DNA from: an uncultured Alistipes sp. | GTDB taxonomy: Bacteria > Bacteroidota > Bacteroidia > Bacteroidales > Rikenellaceae | DNA length: 64,000 nt | NCBI GenBank assembly: GCA_905213895.1 | Contig: CAJMKE010000007.1 | Coordinates: 56,315-120,314 of the forward strand | Direction: 5' to 3' | Shown: piece by piece, positions 55,101 through 62,091 of the stretch | Layout of the letters: each line of letters begins with the position of its first letter | Position numbering within the stretch: the stretch's first letter is position 1 | Translations under genes and position numbers: made by a program | The notes under the pieces: model-generated | What the model saw: the letters and a program-made list of their open reading frames with translations, nothing else | Told to the model about the DNA's origin: nothing | The model's database searches: none

Positions 55101-55505
55101 ATATCCGGATTCCTGTCGCAGAAGCATAAGTTCGAGTATAACGAGAGTTACGGTGCGTTGAGCAATATCAACGGCGAGAAAGCGGTCGTCGAAATCGGCG
55201 GTCTTATCGGTCAGCACGGCGGAGTGGACAGTTACGAGGGCGAAGGTCGCGGTTGCGTCGTCGATTGCGACATAGTCTACGACTGGGGCAACCACAAGTG
55301 GTACGGTCTGACTATCGGCTGGAATTACAGCAATAAGGCGGTAGTCGTTCTGGGTACTCAGGACGAGCCGATAAGGATTCTCGGCGGCAGCATCTCCTGC
55401 GACGGCGGCAAAACCGTCATCCCTATCACCGCCGACAACTACGAGACATACGTCAAAGGTGCCGGAAGCGAACCTTATACCGTTAATGTAAAATTTGGAG
55501 AATAA
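52164..55505 (+). CDS. Large surface lipoprotein with FN3 and GLUG-like repeats
   Basis: 1113 residues with a lipobox (GFIAC, Cys18). Two FN3-like regions are seen (about 130-245, and about 495-585: DKPVIVSAEATADEIAVKWNKVEKASGYVLEYKE). Between them is a jelly-roll-like domain (about 250-485). From about 600 to the end comes a solenoid of short repeats with GGIVG/GGISG/GGLIG turns (CENHGAV, CRNNGRL, CINNGEI, CVNNGTI, CKNYGAV), the GLUG-like pattern of adhesins. Probably an adhesin or binder on the cell surface. It overlaps or abuts the next gene by about 7 bases of spacing and probably shares its transcript. Confidence 0.75.
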   Translation: MRKFALFLMIGVVGFIACEKQGIDSNEPVYPSPEAVVVDDEACGENSIALLFDGSAAIKAGAESFTSALTPADEGEPISITREASRPDACNPVFENLPVGIYTASVYATYPDGTSTAPVFAKDSEGTVVKLKIEGASLAAKLAYATSSSLAFTWSVSGFEDVAEDRATAYSFGIYKDAECKNLIVSWQTEANHAIWDGNLADGSPQFEFSGLDRNTDYWFAVKDLDHNVASAPVKGRTLDFTIVVPNAAEPVEPKGVALAEDFSELVWGGNYLRGSAAYSADDRNLATAFDKAEGVNPIDGGAWKWYLVGPTVEIGLFNTMKHAVEHSRLGSWGICHEVPNDKDSPVCGRTAHLKLGSGNKTALICTPALTNLKSVATVELEFEQARYDSDPTTGAVYLLNESAHGGKSGGYEVTPSMSELTPTAEFEIKAGRTFTTEKIVLKNVAPGARIGIGSIRKDGSTPGSSQHRMYLDNVIVRVVAYELTEIDLDKPVIVSAEATADEIAVKWNKVEKASGYVLEYKESNAGQYTAVELGDVQEYKIGGLKGSTVYLIRIKAVEKVSESESEYSDVKQVETLVKAKFPMIARTADEFIAILNDSDGLRTATATDEIQIADNLDFAGKTLPAGVVFSGTLNGNNFTISNIVANHALFASVVNARDLTIDESCAFTATEAAPLASLAVEATGTVSNVVNKAAVSVSATGAGDAAVAVSGIVAINSAKLDACKNYGAVTYTSSAASCGVLVAGLAAYSDGAIDRCENHGAVKVSVPYLSGLGTVKDVENIPVHVGGLVAHLGQNAPVTGSVNEGDVDYDITAAENMAVSCGTNRPRVGGIVGLAYSDITSCRNNGRLDVCVATSDRSVSKNNYPINVGGISGGAFAGATGAACSDVTDCINNGEIDFTTYCDGAIPTCGGIVGYPGYENSSQTNLITRCVNNGTINVFAQDEIRVGGINGGTGNVTYCKNYGAVKGTVPYGDATIGGISGFLSQKHKFEYNESYGALSNINGEKAVVEIGGLIGQHGGVDSYEGEGRGCVVDCDIVYDWGNHKWYGLTIGWNYSNKAVVVLGTQDEPIRILGGSISCDGGKTVIPITADNYETYVKGAGSEPYTVNVKFGE

Positions 55506-55512
55506 AACAGTT

Positions 55513-56316
55513 ATGAAAAGGATAATTTATATCGTAATTTCGTTTTTGCTGTTCGCCGTCGCGTGCGAAAAGAGCGGCGCGAACAATGACACGCCGATTG
55601 ACGAATCGTCGCTCGTCTATGAGGTCGAGCCGATTGCCGGTCATGATGCGGTAGTTGTAAAACCTGCTGACATCGAATCCGACGCACCGGTCGTAGTCGT
55701 GCTTGCCGAGGATTCGGAACTCCGCACGCTCGCGACCGCTGCGGCACCCGACATCAATTTCAAGGCAGCGGAACACTGCCTTGTCGGTCGCTACATACTT
55801 TGCGTAATCGAAACGGACGGCAGCAAGGACGTGTCGTTCCTGACCTCTGTCAAGGAGGCGTTTCCGGAAGCGTCCAAATTCTATCTGTTGAGTTACCGCA
55901 ACGGTCTGTCGTATACGGCGGCGATGCGAATGCCCGACGCCTTTGCCGCATACGGCTGCGTTTCGGGTGCAATCGATGCCGCCGTATACAGAATCGACGG
56001 TTTCCGCAAACCGGTGTCGTTCGTGCATGTACACGCTGCGGACAATCCCGATTACAAATGGGAGGGCGTGGAGAACAAGTCCGTTTCCGTCCCGTTGAGT
56101 GTCGGTGCCGTCGTCGCTCTCGATAAATGTATCACCTTCAAGACCTCCGATTTGCTGCCGCGCGAAGGCAAGGGACGGGTGTCGTGTACCCATTATTTCG
56201 GCGGACAGTCCGGCTGCGACGTGAAACTGTATCGGGTCGAAAGTGCGAACAGCGGTTGGTGCGACGAAGAATTCGAAGTGTATAACCAAATCTGGAATTT
56301 CTTTAAAGTTCATTAA
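55513..56316 (+). CDS. Esterase-like lipoprotein lacking catalytic Ser and His
   Basis: 267 residues with a lipobox (AVAC). The fold follows the next gene (LpqC/PHB-depolymerase-like esterase): YLLSYRNGLSYTAAMRMPDAFAAYG matches FCGMSNGGEMCYLMAYRKPKEFAAIA, and NSGWCDEEFEVYNQIWNFFK matches GGHNWATDSFDSCRAIMEFFK. In these places the Ser nucleophile has become Arg and the His has become Ser or Gly. It should be inactive as an esterase. The start at 55513 (MKRIIYIVISF) is preferred over 55495, which overlaps the previous gene. It may bind ligand or partner the active enzyme encoded 5 bases downstream. Confidence 0.7.
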   Translation: MKRIIYIVISFLLFAVACEKSGANNDTPIDESSLVYEVEPIAGHDAVVVKPADIESDAPVVVVLAEDSELRTLATAAAPDINFKAAEHCLVGRYILCVIETDGSKDVSFLTSVKEAFPEASKFYLLSYRNGLSYTAAMRMPDAFAAYGCVSGAIDAAVYRIDGFRKPVSFVHVHAADNPDYKWEGVENKSVSVPLSVGAVVALDKCITFKTSDLLPREGKGRVSCTHYFGGQSGCDVKLYRVESANSGWCDEEFEVYNQIWNFFKVH

Positions 56317-56321
56317 GCGAT

Positions 56322-57173
56322 ATGAAAAACATTATCACCTTATTTGCGGCACTCTTGTTCTGCCACATGGCGAGTGCGGCTTCGATGAAAACCGAGACGA
56401 TAGTCGACCAGGGTATGACCAGAACATACCATATCTATATTCCCGACAACCTTCCGGCAAACGCCCCGCTGGTATTCGTGTGCCACGGTTATGGCGGCAA
56501 TGCCAACGGCTATCAGCCGGCGTTCATAAGTCTTGCCGACGAGTACAAGGTGGCGGTATGCTATCCGCAGGCGACTTCCGACCCGAAGAACAAGAACGGC
56601 TGGAACGTGTACTACCCGTGGCAGATAGACAAGATGCGGGTGGACGACTGCGAGTTCATCTGCACGCTGGCTAAGCATTTGCAGGCGACCTACAATCTGT
56701 CGGCGCAGAATACGTTCTTCTGCGGCATGTCTAACGGCGGAGAGATGTGCTATCTTATGGCATATCGCAAGCCGAAGGAGTTTGCCGCCATCGCCTCGAT
56801 GGCGGGACTGACGCTGGTCGAAATGACTGCGCGGCACGACTACTCCGAACCCGTCGCGTTTATGGAGGTGCATGGCACGGGGGACAAGACCTCGCGCTGG
56901 GAGGGCGATTCGACGAACCAGTACGGCTGGGGAGCCTATCTTCCGGTGCCGGTTGCCGTTGGTGCGGTCGCCGCGGCGAACAAGTGCATGTACGAGCAGA
57001 CCACGGAACTGCCGCAGATAAAGAACCGCGTTATCCTCCACCGCTATTACGGTGCGCCGTCGGGCAAGGAGGTGTGGTTCTATGAAGTGCGCAACGGCGG
57101 TCATAACTGGGCGACCGATTCGTTCGACTCGTGCCGCGCCATCATGGAATTCTTCAAGATGAACATGCGATAG
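56322..57173 (+). CDS. Secreted LpqC/PHB-depolymerase-family esterase
   Basis: 283 residues with a signal peptide (cleavage near MASAAS). An alpha/beta hydrolase with oxyanion motif HGYGGN (about 55-60), nucleophile Ser137 (GMSNGG), Asp188 (HGTGD) and His261 (GGHNW). The family includes feruloyl and acetyl xylan esterases as well as PHB depolymerases, so release of acyl groups from polysaccharide or polyester is likely. It follows an inactive paralogue; the three genes 52164-57173 have gaps of only 5-7 bases and form one operon ended by the hairpin at 57258. Confidence 0.88.
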   Translation: MKNIITLFAALLFCHMASAASMKTETIVDQGMTRTYHIYIPDNLPANAPLVFVCHGYGGNANGYQPAFISLADEYKVAVCYPQATSDPKNKNGWNVYYPWQIDKMRVDDCEFICTLAKHLQATYNLSAQNTFFCGMSNGGEMCYLMAYRKPKEFAAIASMAGLTLVEMTARHDYSEPVAFMEVHGTGDKTSRWEGDSTNQYGWGAYLPVPVAVGAVAAANKCMYEQTTELPQIKNRVILHRYYGAPSGKEVWFYEVRNGGHNWATDSFDSCRAIMEFFKMNMR

Positions 57174-57257
57174 CACTGCATACTCCGTAAAATGCAATCC
57201 TGAACGGGAACGGGCATATTTCGGCGACGCCGTTGCCGAATCACGTTCTTGACGAAA

Positions 57258-57290
57258 CGAACCAGACACAACCACAGTGTGTCTGGTTCG
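57258..57290 (+). terminator. Terminator of the esterase operon
   Basis: Perfect 13-bp arms (57258-57270 and 57278-57290) around ACCACAG, then TTCATT. About 85 bases after the esterase stop. Confidence 0.7.
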
Positions 57291-57631
57291 TTCATTATCA
57301 TTCACCTTTTCTCGCCACGGTAAAGCCAAAATAAATTTTACTTTGTCCGTTCGACTTAACGAAAAGGTCCGTTTTGGAAAATCCGCTTGCGCCGTTTATC
57401 CGAAGCCATCGACATTTCGCATGACGGCGGATAAAATTGGCAATATAATAGGATGTCGTCGGATAATTTCAGAAATTTTACAGGAACAACTTTCATGATT
57501 CCATTTTTAATTTCTTTTTATCAATGAAATAGATGTTATCATGGGTGCAAATATAAGCAACCATCGATTCGGCATCGGTTTTTGTAGATTCTTACATGAA
57601 AATTCCGTGTTATATAAATTCTTGACGTTGT
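57291..57631. other. AT-rich gap with no confident gene
   Basis: No supported gene. The minus strand has a -7-like TATATTTG at 57548-57555 without a -33 box, and a 46-codon frame (57356-57496) starting MKVVPVKFLKLSDD that lacks any supporting feature. GC content visibly drops here and stays low to the end of the window. Confidence 0.4.
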
Positions 57632-58096
57632 TTATTCTAAATATCCTTTCCAAATGTCTTTCTCTACCTCGATTCCGTGTTCGTTGAATATTTCGACAAT
57701 CTCTTTCAAATCATTATTATCGACCAATGCAATCTCTTTATAGAACCGTTTGTCTTTCTCGTCCCAAATAAATATATATTTATCGGCGTATGTCCCGCCC
57801 GAATTTATTTTCGCATGCGCAATACGGGAGAATGAAAATTTGCGAAAAAATCTGATATACGGATTGATAAATATAATTTCGGTATCGGTTATCGTTATAT
57901 AGCAACATGCAAATAGTGCTCGCATTGTGTAAGCAATCTCAAACAACGAATAGAACAATATTCCACCTATTATAATCTCTTTCGGTCCGTCTAATGTTAG
58001 TATAGTCGGGTACATCAGTACCGCTGAAAGGATATATGATCCGATTAATATGGGAAAATAAAAGGTTTTTGTAAATTTCTGTCTGAATGTTCTCAT
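57632..58096 (-). CDS. Two-helix membrane protein of tandem family, copy 6
   Basis: 154 residues. A basic amphipathic start (MRTFRQKFTK), two close transmembrane helices (about 15-65), then a beta-rich cytosolic part like a bacterial PH-type domain (YITITDTEIIFINPYIRFFRKFSFSRIAHAKINSGG) and an amphipathic C-terminal helix (DLKEIVEIFNEHGIEVEKDIWKGYLE). Last of six tandem paralogues. The 38-base gap before it holds a relic of the 60512-62029 gene end. Proposed role, from position only: immunity or accessory protein of that lipoprotein. Confidence 0.7.
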   Translation of the reverse strand: MRTFRQKFTKTFYFPILIGSYILSAVLMYPTILTLDGPKEIIIGGILFYSLFEIAYTMRALFACCYITITDTEIIFINPYIRFFRKFSFSRIAHAKINSGGTYADKYIFIWDEKDKRFYKEIALVDNNDLKEIVEIFNEHGIEVEKDIWKGYLE

Positions 58097-58124
58097 GCTA
58101 CAATAGGAGATATTTGGTTGTTGA
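58097..58124 (-). repeat. Relic of the 60512 gene's 3' end (copy before 57632 gene)
   Basis: 28 bases identical to 60516-60543, which encode the last residues (NNQISPIVA) of the lipoprotein at 60512-62029. The reading frame and the ATGA overlap with the next start are preserved. Confidence 0.85.
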
Positions 58125-58134
58125 GAAATGCAGT

Positions 58135-58596
58135 TTATTTAATATATCCTTTCCAAAACTTGTCTACCTCGATTCCGTGTTCTTCGAATATATCGACGAT
58201 TTCATTCAGATCCTTGAAGCGTACCAATGCAATCTCTTTGAAGAATTTTTTGCCGTTCTTATCCCAAATCTGCAAGAAATTAGCGGCATAAATCCCTCCT
58301 GAACTTATTTGGACACGTGTAATATCGGAGAAAGAGAAGGTGCGATAAAATTTGATATATGGATTTATAAATATAATCTCGGTATCGGTTATCGTTATAT
58401 AGCAGCATGCGAATAATGCTCTAAATGTGAAAAATATCAATATCGATGAATACGTCAACGTTATTCCCCAAATAGTTTCTTCCGAACGGTCTAATGTCAG
58501 TAAGGATGGAAAGACGACCAATGCTGAAAAAATATATATTATTATCAGCATAGGGAAATAAAAATTCTTTGTAAATTTCTGTCTGAAAGTTTTCAT
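58135..58596 (-). CDS. Two-helix membrane protein of tandem family, copy 5
   Basis: 153 residues. Same layout: MKTFRQKFTKN, two helices, then CCYITITDTEIIFINPYIKFYRTFSF and KEIALVRFKDLNEIVDIFEEHGIEVDKFWKGYIK. Closest to copy 6 (the stretch ALFACCYITITDTEIIFINPYI is shared), which suggests a recent duplication. It begins one base after the stop of copy 4, without a relic. Confidence 0.7.
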   Translation of the reverse strand: MKTFRQKFTKNFYFPMLIIIYIFSALVVFPSLLTLDRSEETIWGITLTYSSILIFFTFRALFACCYITITDTEIIFINPYIKFYRTFSFSDITRVQISSGGIYAANFLQIWDKNGKKFFKEIALVRFKDLNEIVDIFEEHGIEVDKFWKGYIK

Positions 58597-58597
58597 G

Positions 58598-59053
58598 CTA
58601 ATCGACTGTTAGGTTCGTTTCAGCGTCAATATTGTTGGTTTTGAATATTTCAATAATTTCTTTTATATCATGATTACGCACCAAAGATATTACATACTTT
58701 ACTTTTTCTCCGTTTGTCGTTTGAAATAATATGGATTTATCGCCATGTGCGCCGCCGTGTATAATGGTTATACGCTTTATATTGTTAAGGTATAACTCCT
58801 CGTGCCTGTGCGTATAAGGATTGCGGATTATAACCTTTGTATCTGTTATTATTAGGTAGTTGCACGCATATATTATTACTAGTCCTGTATAAAGCACAAC
58901 AAAAAACAGCCAACATGCGACTACGATTTCGACATATGAATTACAATTATCGAGATGGTAAATGTTTATGATTACCAGCATTGATGCGATATATAAAGCA
59001 ACCAATGGATAGAAAAAATGATTTTGCGTAAATTTCTGTCTAAAAATCCTCAT
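58598..59053 (-). CDS. Two-helix membrane protein of tandem family, copy 4
   Basis: 151 residues and the most divergent copy. MRIFRQKFTQN, two helices (about 15-65), NYLIITDTKVIIRNPYTHRHEELYLNNIKRITIIHGG, and an altered C-terminus (IIEIFKTNNIDAETNLTVD) in place of the HGIEV...WKGY ending. A relic of the lipoprotein gene end precedes it (59054-59082). Confidence 0.68.
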   Translation of the reverse strand: MRIFRQKFTQNHFFYPLVALYIASMLVIINIYHLDNCNSYVEIVVACWLFFVVLYTGLVIIYACNYLIITDTKVIIRNPYTHRHEELYLNNIKRITIIHGGAHGDKSILFQTTNGEKVKYVISLVRNHDIKEIIEIFKTNNIDAETNLTVD

Positions 59054-59082
59054 GCTACAATAGGGGGATATTTGGTTGTTGA
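59054..59082 (-). repeat. Relic of the 60512 gene's 3' end (copy before 58598 gene)
   Basis: 29 bases nearly identical to 60516-60543 with one inserted base, which breaks the old frame. This supports it being a non-coding relic. Confidence 0.8.
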
Positions 59083-59092
59083 GAAATATTGT

Positions 59093-59533
59093 TTATTCAA
59101 TATATCCGTCCCAGAACTTTTCCACCTCGATTCCGTGGGTTTCGAATATATTGATAATCTCATTCAAATCTTTCCTACGAACCAGTTCGATTTCTTTACG
59201 GAATCGCTTTCCGTCGCGAGTCGATATGCGAAGATAGTCGTATGCATAAACACCTCCGGACCCAATTTCTGCATGTATTATGTCATCAAATAAGAACTCT
59301 CTATAATACCGTATATACGGATTTATACAAGCAATTTTATCGTCAGTGACGATTAAATAACTGCATGAAGATATTGCTCTGACTGACAGCAATATCACAA
59401 TAGCCATTATCGTATATATACACCAAATGGGTCGATCCAATATCGCAAGATAACCAAACAAAGATATAATATTTACGAGTATTATTAGATCAAAGGCATT
59501 TGTTTTGGTAAATTTTCGTCTGAATTTTCTCAT
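59093..59533 (-). CDS. Two-helix membrane protein of tandem family, copy 3
   Basis: 146 residues. MRKFRRKFTKT, two helices, then SYLIVTDDKIACINPYIRYYREFLFDDIIHAEIGSGG and RKDLNEIINIFETHGIEVEKFWDGYIE. The gap to copy 2 is 23 bases and has no relic. Confidence 0.7.
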   Translation of the reverse strand: MRKFRRKFTKTNAFDLIILVNIISLFGYLAILDRPIWCIYTIMAIVILLSVRAISSCSYLIVTDDKIACINPYIRYYREFLFDDIIHAEIGSGGVYAYDYLRISTRDGKRFRKEIELVRRKDLNEIINIFETHGIEVEKFWDGYIE

Positions 59534-59556
59534 GTTATATAAATGCAGAATGTCGT

Positions 59557-60021
59557 TTATTTGAAGTATCCTTTCCAGATGTTTTTCTCCACCTCGATTC
59601 CGTGTTCATTGAATATTTCGACAATCTTCTTTAAATCAAAGACACTTACTAAAGACAGTTGTTTTGTGTACCTATTGTTGTCATCTGTCGTGATTCGGAT
59701 GAATTTGTCTGCGCCCCAAGCACCTGCGAATATTTTTATATGCGTAATACGATTCAGCATAAATTTCCTATGCAAATGAAAATACGGATTGCATATTTCA
59801 ATCGTGCTATCTGTCAGAATTAAGTAATTGCATGCCTGTATACATAAAAATGTATTTATGATTACATATAATGCGAATATACTTATTAATATTCTGACAA
59901 AAGCCGGATTCTCTATGTCCTGATAGTAATAAACTATCAGAAACGATATTAACATGACATAAAATAATACCAATATCGGGAAGAAAAATATCTTTATAAA
60001 TTTTTGTCTGAAAGTCTTCAT
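59557..60021 (-). CDS. Two-helix membrane protein of tandem family, copy 2
   Basis: 154 residues. MKTFRQKFIKI, two helices, then NYLILTDSTIEICNPYFHLHRKFMLNRITHIKIFAG and DLKKIVEIFNEHGIEVEKNIWKGYFK, the same ending as copy 6. A relic of the lipoprotein gene end precedes it (60022-60049). Confidence 0.7.
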   Translation of the reverse strand: MKTFRQKFIKIFFFPILVLFYVMLISFLIVYYYQDIENPAFVRILISIFALYVIINTFLCIQACNYLILTDSTIEICNPYFHLHRKFMLNRITHIKIFAGAWGADKFIRITTDDNNRYTKQLSLVSVFDLKKIVEIFNEHGIEVEKNIWKGYFK

Positions 60022-60049
60022 GCTATAATAGGTGATGTTTGGTTGTTGA
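60022..60049 (-). repeat. Relic of the 60512 gene's 3' end (copy before 59557 gene)
   Basis: 28 bases matching 60516-60543 with three substitutions; it still reads NNQTSPIIA-stop in the old frame, with the ATGA overlap. Confidence 0.82.
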
Positions 60050-60059
60050 GGAATGCAGT

Positions 60060-60515
60060 TTATTTAATATATCCTTTCCAAAACTTGTCTACCTCGATTC
60101 CGTGCTCTTCGAATATCTCTACAATCTCTTTCAAATCTTTGCGAGGAACTAATGCGATTTCAGTTATATCATGTTTGCCTTGTTTGTCCCAGATGTGTAA
60201 AAATACACATCTGGCGACCTCTATTTTTACTCGGGTAATATCGGATAACAATATCTCTCTATATGAGTGTATATATGGATTGATAAACGTCAGTTCGGTA
60301 TTGCTGATTGAGATATAGCGACTTGCAAAGAGTGCCCTTATTGATATGGATAATAACAGTATCATTAGCACCACAAAAAATATCAATACTGTATTATTTT
60401 GTCGATTAGATAATACCAATATAGTTGGTACTCCTAAGATTACTAATGAACTATATAGAACTATTAGTGTGTAGAAATAATCACTTTTTGTAAATTTCTG
60501 TCTGAATGTTCTCAT
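60060..60515 (-). CDS. Two-helix membrane protein of tandem family, copy 1
   Basis: 151 residues. MRTFRQKFTKS, two helices (about 15-65), then ASRYISISNTELTFINPYIHSYREILLSDITRVKIEVA and KDLKEIVEIFEEHGIEVDKFWKGYIK. Its ATG overlaps the TGA of the upstream 505-aa lipoprotein (ATGA, 60512-60515), so the two are translationally coupled. This is the copy most likely to be the dedicated partner of that lipoprotein. Confidence 0.75.
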   Translation of the reverse strand: MRTFRQKFTKSDYFYTLIVLYSSLVILGVPTILVLSNRQNNTVLIFFVVLMILLLSISIRALFASRYISISNTELTFINPYIHSYREILLSDITRVKIEVARCVFLHIWDKQGKHDITEIALVPRKDLKEIVEIFEEHGIEVDKFWKGYIK

Positions 60516-62029
60516 GCTACAATAGGAGATATTTGGTTGTTGATAATATATATGGATACATTAGTTCCGTCTTCCAATTGTATGTGCATCTCTGATGGCA
60601 GATTTGTTGTAACAAATGTCCCTGCTAAACCAATAATGCATCCTGTTACACCTAAAACACCAGAAACTATTAATCCGCCAGGAATAAATGAGGCTATTAG
60701 ACCGGCTGCATTTAGTGCTGTGGATATTGCAGTAAGGGTATCTCCGGTAGTTATATTACCATCTGTACATACTATGATGGTTTGTAAAGCACCACTTACA
60801 ACACCAGCAATTGACATTCCTCTTCCGAAACTCACTGCATATGTGTCGACTTGTGCCGATTTCATAAAACTAATGCAAGAAGCGACAATTCCATTGAATC
60901 CTCCTGTTCCAAGGTTTGCAGCATACACAGTTGCTTTTCCTGCATCCAGAAATGCCTGTTTAATCTGGACGTCTCCCGACGACAGGTCGCTTCTGATCTT
61001 GTCGAATCCCATCTGTCCGAGCGATTCGTAATATTCGTCCGTATTGTCGTCGCCATTGCCGTCTCCGGTATTATCTTCTCCGTACTCACCTTCGCCATTA
61101 TCCCCCGGCGGATCTTTTTCTCCGGTCGGCGGTTCATCGCCACCGCCACCGCCGTCCCCGGGGTCTTCTGGTGTAATCTCTACAGGCGGAATATATATTG
61201 AATCGATTTCGCCGTCATTATTATAATCGATATACAAATTCCCCTCCTCATCTACATATAATCCGCCACCGATATATATGTATTCATCATCGAAATCCCA
61301 CCAGTTGTCGTCTTCTTCCTCTTCCCAGTTGTCATCCTCTCCGGCTCTTGAACTTATTCCGGCGCATTTCTTGAATCGAATACCGGATATGGACTTTATA
61401 ATCTGCTTGAACTTCTGTGTACGCAGAATGTCATCCTTAACACCGCATATCGTCGCACCACCGGTGTAAACGCCGTCGATGTACTTATTTACCGTAACCG
61501 GAATGCCATGATGTGTATACAGAACTATTCCCGAGAATCTGCCTCTGTCATTCGCATTAAGGAACAGGTCTGAAATGTCTCCTTTGTGTTTTGCGGCGAA
61601 CTCTTTGTCTGGAATAATCGACATGATGTATTGTGCCATGTCGCCCGATTCACGACCTTTCACAACTATTAGTTTCTGCGATACCCTGACAGAGTATGCG
61701 GTCGCCTTACCGAGTTTATACTCGCTTCTGATAGCCCGGTATCCGAATCTCGGGATAATAGGAATGTCGACGCATGCGATACGGTAGTTTTGTGAAATCT
61801 GTGCGTTGTTCCACTGCGGAGTGAAATCTCCCGGGGACAAAATGTTCGGCGACGGCGTGTCGTCGTTTCTGGTTAGCAGTTCTTGTTCGAAGAACTTCCG
61901 TGCCTGCTCGACGGTGATTTCCGCATCTTCGCCCGCAGAAATCGAAATATCCCGCTCGATTCCTGCGATGCACGAGGTCAGGAATAGAGATATTCCGATT
62001 GTACATAAATATAGAAGGTGTTTTATCAT
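60512..62029 (-). CDS. Modular lipoprotein with hydrophobic C-terminus, toxin candidate
   Basis: 505 residues with a lipobox (FLTSC, Cys20). Residues about 35-220 form a conserved domain shared with the 63050 protein (KHKGDISDLFLNANDRGRFSGIVLYTHHGIPVTV; SRAGEDD). Residues about 230-335 are an acidic Gly/Pro/Asp linker. After a GFDKIRSD motif (about 341) comes a C-terminal part with no counterpart in the 63050 protein. It contains Gly-rich hydrophobic stretches (about 403-422 and 434-475: GGLIVSGVLGVTGCIIGLAG) like membrane-inserting hairpins. Constant N-terminus, linker, variable C-terminus and coupled small membrane genes resemble polymorphic toxins. No known toxin family recognised. Confidence 0.65.
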   Translation of the reverse strand: MIKHLLYLCTIGISLFLTSCIAGIERDISISAGEDAEITVEQARKFFEQELLTRNDDTPSPNILSPGDFTPQWNNAQISQNYRIACVDIPIIPRFGYRAIRSEYKLGKATAYSVRVSQKLIVVKGRESGDMAQYIMSIIPDKEFAAKHKGDISDLFLNANDRGRFSGIVLYTHHGIPVTVNKYIDGVYTGGATICGVKDDILRTQKFKQIIKSISGIRFKKCAGISSRAGEDDNWEEEEDDNWWDFDDEYIYIGGGLYVDEEGNLYIDYNNDGEIDSIYIPPVEITPEDPGDGGGGGDEPPTGEKDPPGDNGEGEYGEDNTGDGNGDDNTDEYYESLGQMGFDKIRSDLSSGDVQIKQAFLDAGKATVYAANLGTGGFNGIVASCISFMKSAQVDTYAVSFGRGMSIAGVVSGALQTIIVCTDGNITTGDTLTAISTALNAAGLIASFIPGGLIVSGVLGVTGCIIGLAGTFVTTNLPSEMHIQLEDGTNVSIYIINNQISPIVA

Positions 62030-62091
62030 ATTCTTTATGTGTGTCGTTATTTATTAAATCGACGGAGGATACGGAATAGCCAATGATATAT

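Noticed and set aside
57632..60515. CRISPR or simple tandem repeat in the six-gene stretch
   Set aside because: The repeated segments are ends of paralogous genes and relics at irregular gene-length spacing, not short regular repeat-spacer units.
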